Positions 13,601 to 25,299 of a stretch of DNA of 64,000 nt are shown in pieces. Made by a program: the position numbers and the translations under genes. The stretch is from Loxodes magnus (lineage: Eukaryota > Ciliophora > Karyorelictea > Loxodida > Loxodidae): NCBI GenBank assembly GCA_946699065.1, contig CAMPDV010001201.1, forward strand, positions 62,001 to 126,000, written 5' to 3'. Numbering within the stretch: the first letter of the stretch is position 1; each line of letters begins with the position of its first letter. Under the pieces are notes generated by a model that had not been told where the DNA came from, did no database searches, and saw only the letters and a list, made by a program, of their open reading frames with translations.

Positions 13601-16600
13601 TAGAAAAGTGAAGAAATAATGTCAGAAAAGAAAAAAGAGTTTCAGTTTTAAGTAGTATGCTTTAAGAAGTAATAAGTATTTAGAAAAGTGAAGAAGTGAA
13701 GTAAGAAAAGAAGATAGAATTTCATTTTTAAGGAGTATGCTTTTAGAAGTATTAAGTATTTTTAAAAGTGAATAAGTAAAGTAAGAAAAGAAGATAGAAT
13801 TTCAGTTTTAAGGAGTATGCTTTGGGAAGTAATAAGTATTTTGAAAAGTGAATAAGTAAAGTAAGAAAAGAAGATAGAATTTCAGTTTTAAGGAGTATGC
13901 TTTGGGAAGTAATAAGTATTTAGAAAAGTGAATAAGTAAAGTAAGAAAAGAAGAAAGAATTTTAGTTTCAAGGAGTATGCTTTGAGAAGTAATAAGTATT
14001 TTTAAAAGTGAAGAAATAATGTCAGAAAAGAAGAAAGAGTTTCAGTTTTAAGGAGTATGCTTGAGAAGTAATAAGTATTTAGAAAAGTGAAGAAGTAAAG
14101 TAAGAAAAGAAGAAAGAATTTCAGTTTTCAGTAGTATGCTTGAGAAGTATTAAGTATTTAGAAAAGTGAATAAGTAGAGTAATAAAAGAAGATAGAATTT
14201 CAGTTTTAAGGAGTATGCTTTGGGAAGTAATAAGTATTTTGAAAAGTGAATAAGTAAAGTAAGAAAAGAAGATAGAATTTCAGTTTTAAGGAGTATGCTT
14301 TGAGAAGTAATAAGTATTTAGAAAAGTGAAGAAGTAAAGTAAGAAAAGAAGATAGAATTTCAGTTTTAAGGAGTATGCTTTGAGAAGTAATAAGTATTTA
14401 GAAAAGTGAATAAGTAGAGTAATAAAAGAAGAAAGAGTTTCAGTTTTAAGGAGTATGCTTGAGAAGTAATAAGTATTTAGAAAAGTGAAGAAGTAAAGTA
14501 AGAAAAGAAGAAAGAGTTTCAGTTTTCAGTAGTATGCTTGAGAAGTAATAAGTATTTAGAAAAGTGAAGAAATAAAGTAAGAAAAGAAGAAAGAATTTCA
14601 GTTTTAAGGAGTATGCTTTAAGAAGTATTAAGTATTTTTAAAAGTGAATAAGTAAAGTAAGAAAAGAAGAAGGAGTTTCAGTTTTAAGGAGTATGCTTTG
14701 AGAAGTAATAAGTATTTTTAAAAGTGAATAAGTAGAGTAATAAAAGAAGATAGAATTTCAGTTTTAAGGAGTATGCTTTGAGAAGTATTAAGTATTTTTA
14801 AAAGTGAATAAGTAAAGTAAGAAAAGAAGAAAGAATTTCAGTTTTAAGGAGTATGCTTGAGAAGTAATAAGTATTTTTAAAAGTGAAGAAGTGAAGTAAA
14901 GAAGAAGGAGTTTCAGTTAAAACGAGTATTCTTTGAGAAGTAATAAGTATTTAGAAAAGTGAAGAAGTAAAGTAAGAAAAGAAGATAGAATTTCAGTTTT
15001 CAGTAGTATGCTTGAGAAGTAATAAGTATTTAGAAAAGTGAATAAGTAAAGTAAGAAAAGAAGAAAGAGTTTCAGTTTTAAGGAGTATGCTTTGAGAAGT
15101 ATTAAGTATTTAGAAAAGTGAAGAAATAATGTCAGAAAAGAAAAAAAAGTTTCAGTTTTAAGGAGTATGCTTTAAGAAGTAATAAGTATTTAGAAAAGTG
15201 AAGAAGTAAAGTAAGAAAAGAAGATAGAATTTCAGTTTTCAGTAGTATGCTTGAGAAGTAATAAGTATTTAGAAAAGTGAATAAGTAAAGTAAGAAAAGA
15301 AGATAGAATTTCAGTTTTAAGGAGTATGCTTTGGGAAGTAATAAGTATTTAGAAAAGTGAATAAGTAAAGTAAGAAAAGAAGAAAGAGTTTCAGTTTTCA
15401 GTAGTATGCTTGAGAAGTAATAAGTATTTAGAAAAGTGAAGAAATAATGTCAGAAAAGAAAAAAGAGTTTCAGTTTTCAGTAGTATGCTTTGGGAAGTAA
15501 TAAGTATTTTTAAAAGTGAATAAGTGAAGTAAGAAAAGAAGAAGGAGTTTCAGTTAAAAGGAGTATGCTTTGAGAAGTAATAAGTATTTTTAAAAGTGAA
15601 GAAGTAAAGTAAGAAAAGAATATAGAATTTCAGTTTTAAGGAGTATGCTTTGGGAAGTAATAAGTATTTAGAAAAGTGAATAAGTAAAGTAAGAAAAGAA
15701 GAAAGAGTTTCAGTTTTCAGTAGTATGCTTGAGAAGTAATAAGTATTTAGAAAAGTGAAGAAATAATGTCAGAAAAGAAAAAAGAGTTTCAGTTTTAAGT
15801 AGTATGCTTTAAGAAGTAATAAGTATTTAGAAAAGTGAAGAAGTGAAGTAAGAAAAGAAGATAGAATTTCAGTTTTAAGGAGTATGCTTTTAGAAGTATT
15901 AAGTATTTTTAAAAGTGAATAAGTAAAGTAAGAAAAGAAGATAGAATTTCAGTTTTAAGAAGTATGCTTTGGGAAGTAATAAGTATTTTGAAAAGTGAAG
16001 AAGTGAAATAGAAAAGAAGAAGGAGTTTCAGTTTTAACAGTATGCTTTGAGAAGTATTAAGTATTTAGAAAAGTGAATAAGTAAAGTAAGAAAAGAAGAA
16101 AGAATTTTAGTTTCAAGGAGTATGCTTTGAGAAGTAATAAGTATTTTTAAAAGTGAAGAAATAATGTCAGAAAAGAAGAAAGAGTTTCAGTTTTAAGGAG
16201 TATGCTTGAGAAGTAATAAGTATTTAGAAAAGTGAAGAAGTAAAGTAAGAAAAGAAGAAAGAGTTTCAGTTTTCAGTAGTATGCTTGAGAAGTAATAAGT
16301 ATTTAGAAAAGTGAATAAGTAAAGTAAGAAAAGAAGAAAGAATTTCAGTTTTAAAGAGTATGCTTTGAGAAGTAATAAGTATTTTGAAAAGTGAAGAAGT
16401 GAAGTAAGAAAAGAAGAAAGAGTTTCAGTTTTCAGTAGTATGCTTGAGAAGTAATAAGTATTTAGAAAAGTGAATAAGTAAAGTAAGAAAAGAAAAAAGA
16501 GTTTCAGTTTTAAGTAGTATGCTTTAAGAAGTAATAAGTATTTAGAAAAGTGAAGAAGTGAAGTAAGAAAAGAAGATAGAATTTCAGTTTTAAGGAGTAT

Positions 16601-19500
16601 GCTTTGAGAAGTAATAAGTATTTTTAAAAGTGAAGAAGTGAAGTAAGAAAAGAAGATAGAATTTCAGTTTTAAGAATATGCTTTGGGAAGTAATAAGTAT
16701 TTTTAAAAGTGAAGAAGTAAAGTAAGAAAAGAATATAGAATTTCAGTTTTAAGGAGTATGCTTTGGGAAGTAATAAGTATTTAGAAAAGTGAATAAGTAA
16801 AGTAAGAAAAGAAGAAAGAGTTTCAGTTTTCAGTAGTATGCTTGAGAAGTAATAAGTATTTAGAAAAGTGAAGAAATAATGTCAGAAAAGAAAAAAGAGT
16901 TTCAGTTTTAAGTAGTATGCTTTAAGAAGTAATAAGTATTTAGAAAAGTGAAGAAGTGAAGTAAGAAAAGAAGATAGAATTTCATTTTTAAGGAGTATGC
17001 TTTTAGAAGTATTAAGTATTTTTAAAAGTGAATAAGTAAAGTAAGAAAAGAAGATAGAATTTCAGTTTTAAGGAGTATGCTTTGGGAAGTAATAAGTATT
17101 TTGAAAAGTGAATAAGTAAAGTAAGAAAAGAAGATAGAATTTCAGTTTTAAGGAGTATGCTTTGGGAAGTAATAAGTATTTAGAAAAGTGAATAAGTAAA
17201 GTAAGAAAAGAAGAAAGAATTTTAGTTTCAAGGAGTATGCTTTGAGAAGTAATAAGTATTTTTAAAAGTGAAGAAATAATGTCAGAAAAGAAGAAAGAGT
17301 TTCAGTTTTAAGGAGTATGCTTGAGAAGTAATAAGTATTTAGAAAAGTGAAGAAGTAAAGTAAGAAAAGAAGAAAGAATTTCAGTTTTCAGTAGTATGCT
17401 TGAGAAGTATTAAGTATTTAGAAAAGTGAATAAGTAGAGTAATAAAAGAAGATAGAATTTCAGTTTTAAGGAGTATGCTTTGGGAAGTAATAAGTATTTT
17501 GAAAAGTGAATAAGTAAAGTAAGAAAAGAAGATAGAATTTCAGTTTTAAGGAGTATGCTTTGAGAAGTAATAAGTATTTAGAAAAGTGAAGAAGTAAAGT
17601 AAGAAAAGAAGATAGAATTTCAGTTTTAAGGAGTATGCTTTGAGAAGTAATAAGTATTTAGAAAAGTGAATAAGTAGAGTAATAAAAGAAGAAAGAGTTT
17701 CAGTTTTAAGGAGTATGCTTGAGAAGTAATAAGTATTTAGAAAAGTGAAGAAGTAAAGTAAGAAAAGAAGAAAGAGTTTCAGTTTTCAGTAGTATGCTTG
17801 AGAAGTAATAAGTATTTAGAAAAGTGAAGAAATAAAGTAAGAAAAGAAGAAAGAATTTCAGTTTTAAGGAGTATGCTTTAAGAAGTATTAAGTATTTTTA
17901 AAAGTGAATAAGTAAAGTAAGAAAAGAAGAAGGAGTTTCAGTTTTAAGGAGTATGCTTTGAGAAGTAATAAGTATTTTTAAAAGTGAATAAGTAGAGTAA
18001 TAAAAGAAGATAGAATTTCAGTTTTAAGGAGTATGCTTTGAGAAGTATTAAGTATTTTTAAAAGTGAATAAGTAAAGTAAGAAAAGAAGAAAGAATTTCA
18101 GTTTTAAGGAGTATGCTTGAGAAGTAATAAGTATTTTTAAAAGTGAAGAAGTGAAGTAAAGAAGAAGGAGTTTCAGTTAAAACGAGTATTCTTTGAGAAG
18201 TAATAAGTATTTAGAAAAGTGAAGAAGTAAAGTAAGAAAAGAAGATAGAATTTCAGTTTTAAGGAGTATGCTTTAAGAAGTATTAAGTATTTTTAAAAGT
18301 GAATAAGTAAAGTAAGAAAAGAAGAAGGAGTTTCAGTTTTAAGGAGTATGCTTTGAGAAGTATTAAGTATTTAGAAAAGTGAAGAAATAATGTCAGAAAA
18401 GAAAAAAAAGTTTCAGTTTTAAGGAGTATGCTTTAAGAAGTAATAAGTATTTAGAAAAGTGAAGAAGTAAAGTAAGAAAAGAAGATAGAATTTCAGTTTT
18501 CAGTAGTATGCTTGAGAAGTAATAAGTATTTAGAAAAGTGAATAAGTAAAGTAAGAAAAGAAGATAGAATTTCAGTTTTAAGGAGTATGCTTTGGGAAGT
18601 AATAAGTATTTAGAAAAGTGAATAAGTAAAGTAAGAAAAGAAGAAAGAGTTTCAGTTTTCAGTAGTATGCTTGAGAAGTAATAAGTATTTAGAAAAGTGA
18701 AGAAATAATGTCAGAAAAGAAAAAAGAGTTTCAGTTTTCAGTAGTATGCTTTGGGAAGTAATAAGTATTTTTAAAAGTGAATAAGTGAAGTAAGAAAAGA
18801 AGAAGGAGTTTCAGTTAAAAGGAGTATGCTTTGAGAAGTAATAAGTATTTTTAAAAGTGAAGAAGTAAAGTAAGAAAAGAATATAGAATTTCAGTTTTAA
18901 GGAGTATGCTTTGGGAAGTAATAAGTATTTAGAAAAGTGAATAAGTAAAGTAAGAAAAGAAGAAAGAGTTTCAGTTTTCAGTAGTATGCTTGAGAAGTAA
19001 TAAGTATTTAGAAAAGTGAAGAAATAATGTCAGAAAAGAAAAAAGAGTTTCAGTTTTAAGTAGTATGCTTTAAGAAGTAATAAGTATTTAGAAAAGTGAA
19101 GAAGTGAAGTAAGAAAAGAAGATAGAATTTCAGTTTTAAGGAGTATGCTTTTAGAAGTATTAAGTATTTTTAAAAGTGAATAAGTAAAGTAAGAAAAGAA
19201 GATAGAATTTCAGTTTTAAGAAGTATGCTTTGGGAAGTAATAAGTATTTTGAAAAGTGAAGAAGTGAAATAGAAAAGAAGAAGGAGTTTCAGTTTTAACA
19301 GTATGCTTTGAGAAGTATTAAGTATTTAGAAAAGTGAATAAGTAAAGTAAGAAAAGAAGAAAGAATTTTAGTTTCAAGGAGTATGCTTTGAGAAGTAATA
19401 AGTATTTTTAAAAGTGAAGAAATAATGTCAGAAAAGAAGAAAGAGTTTCAGTTTTAAGGAGTATGCTTGAGAAGTAATAAGTATTTAGAAAAGTGAAGAA
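12900..19500. repeat. Higher-order repeat with 3,260-bp period (about two copies)
   Basis: Markers recur 3,260 bp apart: TTCATTTTTAAGGAG (13,721 and 16,981), TTTCAGTTAAAACGAG (14,911 and 18,171), and TTTTAACAGTATGC at 16,038 and 19,299 (3,261). The unit is about 41 monomers. A 10-monomer internal repeat (798 bp: 12,923 and 13,721) lies at its left end. Near 16.3 kb the sequence instead resembles 12.2 kb, so the copies meet at a rearranged joint. Confidence 0.82.
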
Positions 19501-21300
19501 GTAAAGTAAGAAAAGAAGAAAGAATTTCAGTTTTCAGTAGTATGCTTGAGAAGTATTAAGTATTTAGAAAAGTGGATAAGTAGAGTAATAAAAGAAGATA
19601 GAATTTCAGTTTTAAGGAGTATGCTTTGGGAAGTAATAAGTATTTTGAAAAGTGAATAAGTAAAGTAAGAAAAGAAGATAGAATTTCAGTTTTAAGGAGT
19701 ATGCTTTGAGAAGTAATAAGTATTTAGAAAAGTGAAGAAGTAAAGTAAGAAAAGAAGATAGAATTTCAGTTTTCAGTAGTATGCTTGAGAAGTAATAAGT
19801 ATTTAGAAAAGTGAATAAGTAGAGTAATAAAAGAAGAAAGAGTTTCAGTTTTAAGGAGTATGCTTGAGAAGTAATAAGTATTTAGAAAAGTGAAGAAGTA
19901 AAGTAAGAAAAGAAGATAGAATTTCAGTTTTAAGGAGTATGCTTTGTGAAATAATTAGAATTTAAAAAAGTGAATAAGTAAAGTAAGAAAAGAAGATAGA
20001 ATTTTAGTTTCAAGGAGTATGCTTTGAGAAGTATTAAGTATTTTTAAAAGTGAATAAGTAAAGTAAGAAAAGAAGAAAGAATTTTAGTTTCAAGGAGTAT
20101 GCTTTGAGAAGTAATAAGTATTTTTAAAAGTGAAGAAATAATGTCAGAAAAGAAGAAAGAGTTTCAGTTTTAAGGAGTATGCTTGAGAAGTAATAAGTAT
20201 TTAGAAAAGTGAAGAAATAAAGTAAGAAAAGAAGAAAGAATTTCAGTTTTAAGGAGTATGCTTTAAGAAGTATTAAGTATTTTTAAAAGTGAATAAGTAA
20301 AGTAAGAAAAGAAGAAGGAGTTTCAGTTTTAAGGAGTATGCTTTGAGAAGTAATAAGTATTTTTAAAAGTGAATAAGTAGAGTAATAAAAGAAGATAGAA
20401 TTTCAGTTTTAAGGAGTATGCTTTGAGAAGTATTAAGTATTTTTAAAAGTGAATAAGTAAAGTAAGAAAAGAAGAAAGAATTTTAGTTTCAAGGAGTATG
20501 CTTTGAGAAGTAATAAGTATTTTTAAAAGTGAATAAGTAAAGTAAGAAAAGAAGAAGGAGTTTCAGTTTTAAGGAGTATGCTTGAGAAGTAATAAGTATT
20601 TAGAAAAGTGAAGAAGTAAAGTAAGAAAAGAAGAAAGAATTTCAGTTTTAAGGAGTATGCTTTGAGAAGTATTAAGTATTTTTAAAAGTGAATAAGTAAA
20701 GTAAGAAAAGAAGAAAGAATTTTAGTTTCAAGGAGTATGCTTTGAGAAGTAATAAGTATTTTTAAAAGTGAAGAAGTGAAGTAAGAAAAGAAGATAGAAT
20801 TTCAGTTTTAAGGAGTATGCTTTGAGAAGTAATAAGTATTTAGAAAAGTGAAGAAGTAAAGTAAGAAAAGAAGATAGAATTTCAGTTTTCAGTAGTATGC
20901 TTGAGAAGTAATAAGTATTTAGAAAAGTGAATAAGTAGAGTAATAAAAGAAGAAAGAGTTTCAGTTTTAAGGAGTATGCTTGAGAAGTAATAAGTATTTA
21001 GAAAAGTGAAGAAGTAAAGTAAGAAAAGAAGAAAGAGTTTCAGTTTTAAGGAGTATGCTTTAAGAAGTATTAAGTATTTTTAAAAGTGAATAAGTAAAGT
21101 AAGAAAAGAAGAAGGAGTTTCAGTTTTAAGGAGTATGCTTTGAGAAGTAATAAGTATTTTTAAAAGTGAAGAAGTAAAGTAAGAAAAGAAGATAGAATTT
21201 CAGTTTTAAGTCGTATTATTTGAGAAGTAATAAGTTGATAGAAAAGTGAAGAAGTAAAGTAAGAAAAGAAGATAGAATTTCAGTTTTAAGGAGTATGCTT
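15400..21300. repeat. Block of about 5.9 kb, left copy, repeated 15.83 kb downstream
   Basis: At least seven markers keep an almost constant offset: 16,038 to 31,871; 16,349 to 32,182; 16,981 to 32,814; and 18,171 to 34,004 (all 15,833); 19,571 to 35,402; and 19,941 to 35,772 (both 15,831); and 21,211 to 37,038 (15,827). The last uses the variant AAGTCGTATTATTTG, one of the few monomers with a CpG. The small drift means only a few net bases of indel over nearly 6 kb. This is the longest near-collinear duplication I can support in the window. Confidence 0.85.
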
Positions 21301-23000
21301 TGAGAAGAAATAAGTATTTAGAAAAGTGAAGAAGTAAAGTAAGAAAAGAAGATAGAATTTCAGTTTTAAGGAGTATGCTTTGAGAAGTATTAAGTATTTT
21401 TAAAAGTGAATAAGTAAAGTAAGAAAAGAAGAAAGAATTTTAGTTTCAAGGAGTATGCTTTGAGAAGTAATAAGTATTTTTAAAAGTGAAGAAATAATGT
21501 CAGAAAAGAAGAAAGAGTTTCAGTTTTAAGGAGTATGCTTGAGAAGTAATAAGTATTTAGAAAAGTGAAGAAGTAAAGTAAGAAAAGAAGAAAGAATTTC
21601 AGTTTTCAGTAGTATGCTTGAGAAGTATTAAGTATTTAGAAAAGTGAATAAGTAAAGTAAGAAAAGAAGATAGAATTTCAGTTTTAAGGAGTATGCTTTT
21701 AGAAGTATTAAGTATTTTTAAAAGTGATTAAGTAGAGTAATAAAAGAAGATAGAATTTCAGTTTTAAGGAGTATGCTTTGGGAAGTAATAAGTATTTTGA
21801 AAAGTGAAGAAGTGAAATAGAAAAGAAGAAAGAGTTTCAGTTTTAACAGTATGCTTTGAGAAGTATTAAGTATTTAGAAAAGTGAATAAGTAAAGTAAGA
21901 AAAGAAGAAGGAGTTTCAGTTAAAAGGAGTATGCTTTGAGAAGTAATAAGTATTTAGAAAAGGGAAGAAATGATGTCAGAAAAGAAGAAAGAGTTTCAGT
22001 TTTCTGTAGTATGCTTTGAGAAGTATTAAGTATTTAGAAAAGTGAAGAAGTAAAGTAAGAAAAGAAGATAGAATTTCAGTTAAAAGGAGTATGCTTTGAG
22101 AAGTAATAAGTATTTAGAAAAGTGAAGAAGTAAAGTAAGAAAAGAAGAAAGAATTTCAGTTTTCAGTAGTATGCTTGAGAAGTAATAAGTATTTAGAAAA
22201 GGGAAGAAATGATGTCAGAAAAAAAGAAAGAGTTTCAGTTTTCTGTAGTATGCTTTGAGAAGTATTAAGTATTTAGAAAAGTGAATAAGTAAAGTAAGAA
22301 AAGAAGATAGAATTTCAGTTTTAAGGAGTATGCTTTGGGAAGTAATAAGTATTTTGAAAAGTGAAGAAGTGAAATAGAAAAGAAGAAGGAGTTTCAGTTT
22401 TAACAGTATGCTTTGAGAAGTATTAAGTATTTAGAAAAGTGAATAAGTAAAGTAAGAAAAGAAGAAAGAATTTTAGTTTTAAGGAGTATGCTTTGAGAAG
22501 TAATAAGTATTTAGAAAAGGGAAGAAATGATGTCAGAAAAGAAGAAAGAGTTTCAGTTTTCTGTAGTATGCTTTGAGAAGTATTAAGTATTTAGAAAAGT
22601 GAAGAAGTAAAGTAAGAAAAGAAGATAGAATTTCAGTTAAAAGGAGTATGCTTTGAGAAGTAATAAGTATTTAGAAAAGTGAAGAAGTGAAGTAAGAAAA
22701 GAAGATAGAATTTCAGTTTTAAGGAGTATGCTTGAGAAGTAATAAGTATTTTTAAAAGTGAAGAAGTGAAGTAAAGAAGAAGGAGTTTCAGTTAAAAGGA
22801 GTATTCTTTGAGAAGTAATAAGTATTTAGAAAAGTGAAGAAGTAAAGTAAGAAAAGAAGATAGAATTTCAGTTTTCAGTAGTATGCTTGAGAAGTAATAA
22901 GTATTTAGAAAAGTGAATAAGTAAAGTAAGAAAAGAAGAAAGAGTTTCAGTTTTAAGGAGTATGCTTTGAGAAGTATTAAGTATTTAGAAAAGTGAAGAA
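21200..23000. repeat. Block repeated 18,928 bp downstream (left copy)
   Basis: Markers AAGTCGTATTATTTG (21,211 and 40,139), AGGGAAGAAATGATGTCAG (21,961 and 40,889) and AGGAGTATTCTTTGAG (22,801 and 41,729) all show the same 18,928-bp offset. It carries the TTTTCTGTAGTATGC subtype, which is rare elsewhere. The block is continuous with the 15.83-kb duplication; the change of offset by about 3.1 kb is explained by the tandem 3,100-bp repeat in the downstream region. Confidence 0.83.
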
Positions 23001-25299
23001 ATAATGTCAGAAAAGAAAAAAAAGTTTCAGTTTTAAGGAGTATGCTTTAAGAAGTAATAAGTATTTAGAAAAGTGAAGAAGTAAAGTAAGAAAAGAAGAA
23101 GGAGTTTCAGTTTTAAGGAGTATGCTTGAGAAGTAATAAGTATTTAGAAAAGTGAAGAAGTGAAGTAAGAAAAGAAGATAGAATTTCAGTTTTAAGGAGT
23201 ATGCTTTGGGAAGTAATAAGTATTTAGAAAAGTGAATAAGTAAAGTAAGAAAAGAAGAAAGAGTTTCAGTTTTCAGTAGTATGCTTGAGAAGTAATAAGT
23301 ATTTAGAAAAGTGAAGAAATAATGTCAGAAAAGAAAAAAGAGTTTCAGTTTTCAGTAGTATGCTTTGGGAAGTAATAAGTATTTTTAAAAGTGAATAAGT
23401 GAAGTAAGAAAAGAAGATAGAATTTCAGTTTTAAGAATATGCTTTGGGAAGTAATAAGTATTTTTAAAAGTGAATAAGTAAAGTAAGAAAAGAAGATAGA
23501 ATTTCAGTTTTCAGTAGTATGCTTGAGAAGTAATAAATATTTAGAAAAGTGAATAAGTAAAGTAAGAAAAGAAGAAAGAGTTTCAGTTTTCAGTAGTATG
23601 CTTTAAGAAGTATTAAGTATTTAGAAAAGTGAAGAAGTGAAGTAAGAAAAGAAGAAGGAGTTTCAGTTTTAAGTAGTATGCTTTAAGAAGTATTAAGTAT
23701 TTAGAAAAGTGAAGAAGTGAAGTAAGAAAAGAAGAAGGAGTTTCAGTTTTAAGTAGTATGCTTTGAGAAGTTATAAGTATTTTGAAAAGTGAATAAGTAA
23801 AGTAAGAAAAGAAGAAAGAGTTTCAGTTTTCAGTAGTATGCTTGAGAAGTAATAAATATTTAGAAAAGTGAAGAAGTAAAGTAAGAAAAGAAGATAGAAT
23901 TTCAGTTTTAAGGAGTATGCTTTGAGAAGAAATAAGTATTTTGAAAAGTGAAGAAGTAAAGTAAGAAAAGAAGATAGAATTTCAGTTTTCAGTAGTATGC
24001 TTGAGAAGTAATAAATATTTAGAAAAGTGAAGAAGTAAAGTAAGAAAAGAAGATAGAATTTCAGTTTTAAGGAGTATGCTTGAGAAGTAATAAGTATTTT
24101 GAAAAGTGAAGAAGTGAAATAGAAAAGAAGAAAGAATTTCAGTTTTAAGTAGTATGCTTTGAGAAGTATTAAGTATTTAGAAAAGTGAAGAAGTGAAGTA
24201 AGAAAAGAAGAAAGAGTTTCAGTTTTCAGTAGTATGCTTGAGAAGTAATAAGTATTTAGAAAAGTGAATAAGTAAAGTAAGAAAAGAAGAAGGAGTTTCA
24301 GTTTTAAGTAGTATGCTTTGAGAAGTTATAAGTATTTTGAAAAGTGAATAAGTAAAGTAAGAAAAGAAGAAAGAGTTTCAGTTTTCAGTAGTATGCTTTG
24401 GGAAGTAATAAGTATTTTTAAAAGTGAATAAGTGAAGTAAGAAAAGAAGATAGAATTTCAGTTTTAAGGAGTATGCTTTGAGAAGAAATAAGTATTTTGA
24501 AAAGTGAAGAAGTAAAGTAAGAAAAGAAGATAGAATTTCAGTTTTCAGTAGTATGCTTTGGGAAGTAATAAGTATTTTGAAAAGTGAAGAAATAATGTCA
24601 GAAAAGAAGAAAGAGTTTCAGTTTTAAGGAGTATGCTTGAGAAGTAATAAGTATTTTGAAAAGTGAAGAAGTGAAATAGAAAAGAAGAAAGAATTTCAGT
24701 TTTAAGTAGTATGCTTTGAGAAGTATTAAGTATTTAGAAAAGTGAAGAAGTGAAGTAAGAAAAGAAGAAAGAGTTTCAGTTTTCAGTAGTATGCTTGAGA
24801 AGTAATAAGTATTTAGAAAAGTGAATAAGTAAAGTAAGAAAAGAAGAAAGAGTTTCAGTTTTCAGTAGTATGCTTGAGAAGTAATAAGTATTTAGAAAAG
24901 TGAATAAGTAGAGTAATAAAAGAAGATAGAATTTCAGTTTTAAAGAGTATGCTTTGAGAAGTAATAAGTATTTAGAAAAGTGAATAAGTAAAGTAAGAAA
25001 AGAAGATAGAATTTCAGTTTTAAGGAGTATGCTTTGAGATGTAATAAGTATTTAGAAAAGTGAATAAGTAAAGTAAGAAAAGAAGAAAGAATTTTAGTTT
25101 TGAGTAGTATGCTTTAAGAAGTATTAAGTATTTAGAAAAGTGAAGAAGTGAAGTAAGAAAAGAAGATAGAATTTCAGTTTTAAGGAGTATGCTTTGGGAA
25201 GTATTAAGTATTTTTAAAAGTGAATAAGTAAAGTAAGAAAAGAAGATAGAATTTCAGTTTTCAGTAGTATGCTTGAGAAGTAATAAGTATTTAGAAAAG

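Noticed and set aside
19930-19985. Foreign insert at the divergent monomer CTTTGTGAAATAATTAG
   Set aside because: It aligns to the monomer over its whole length and recurs at 35.77, 38.87 and in the right zone, so it is a monomer variant.
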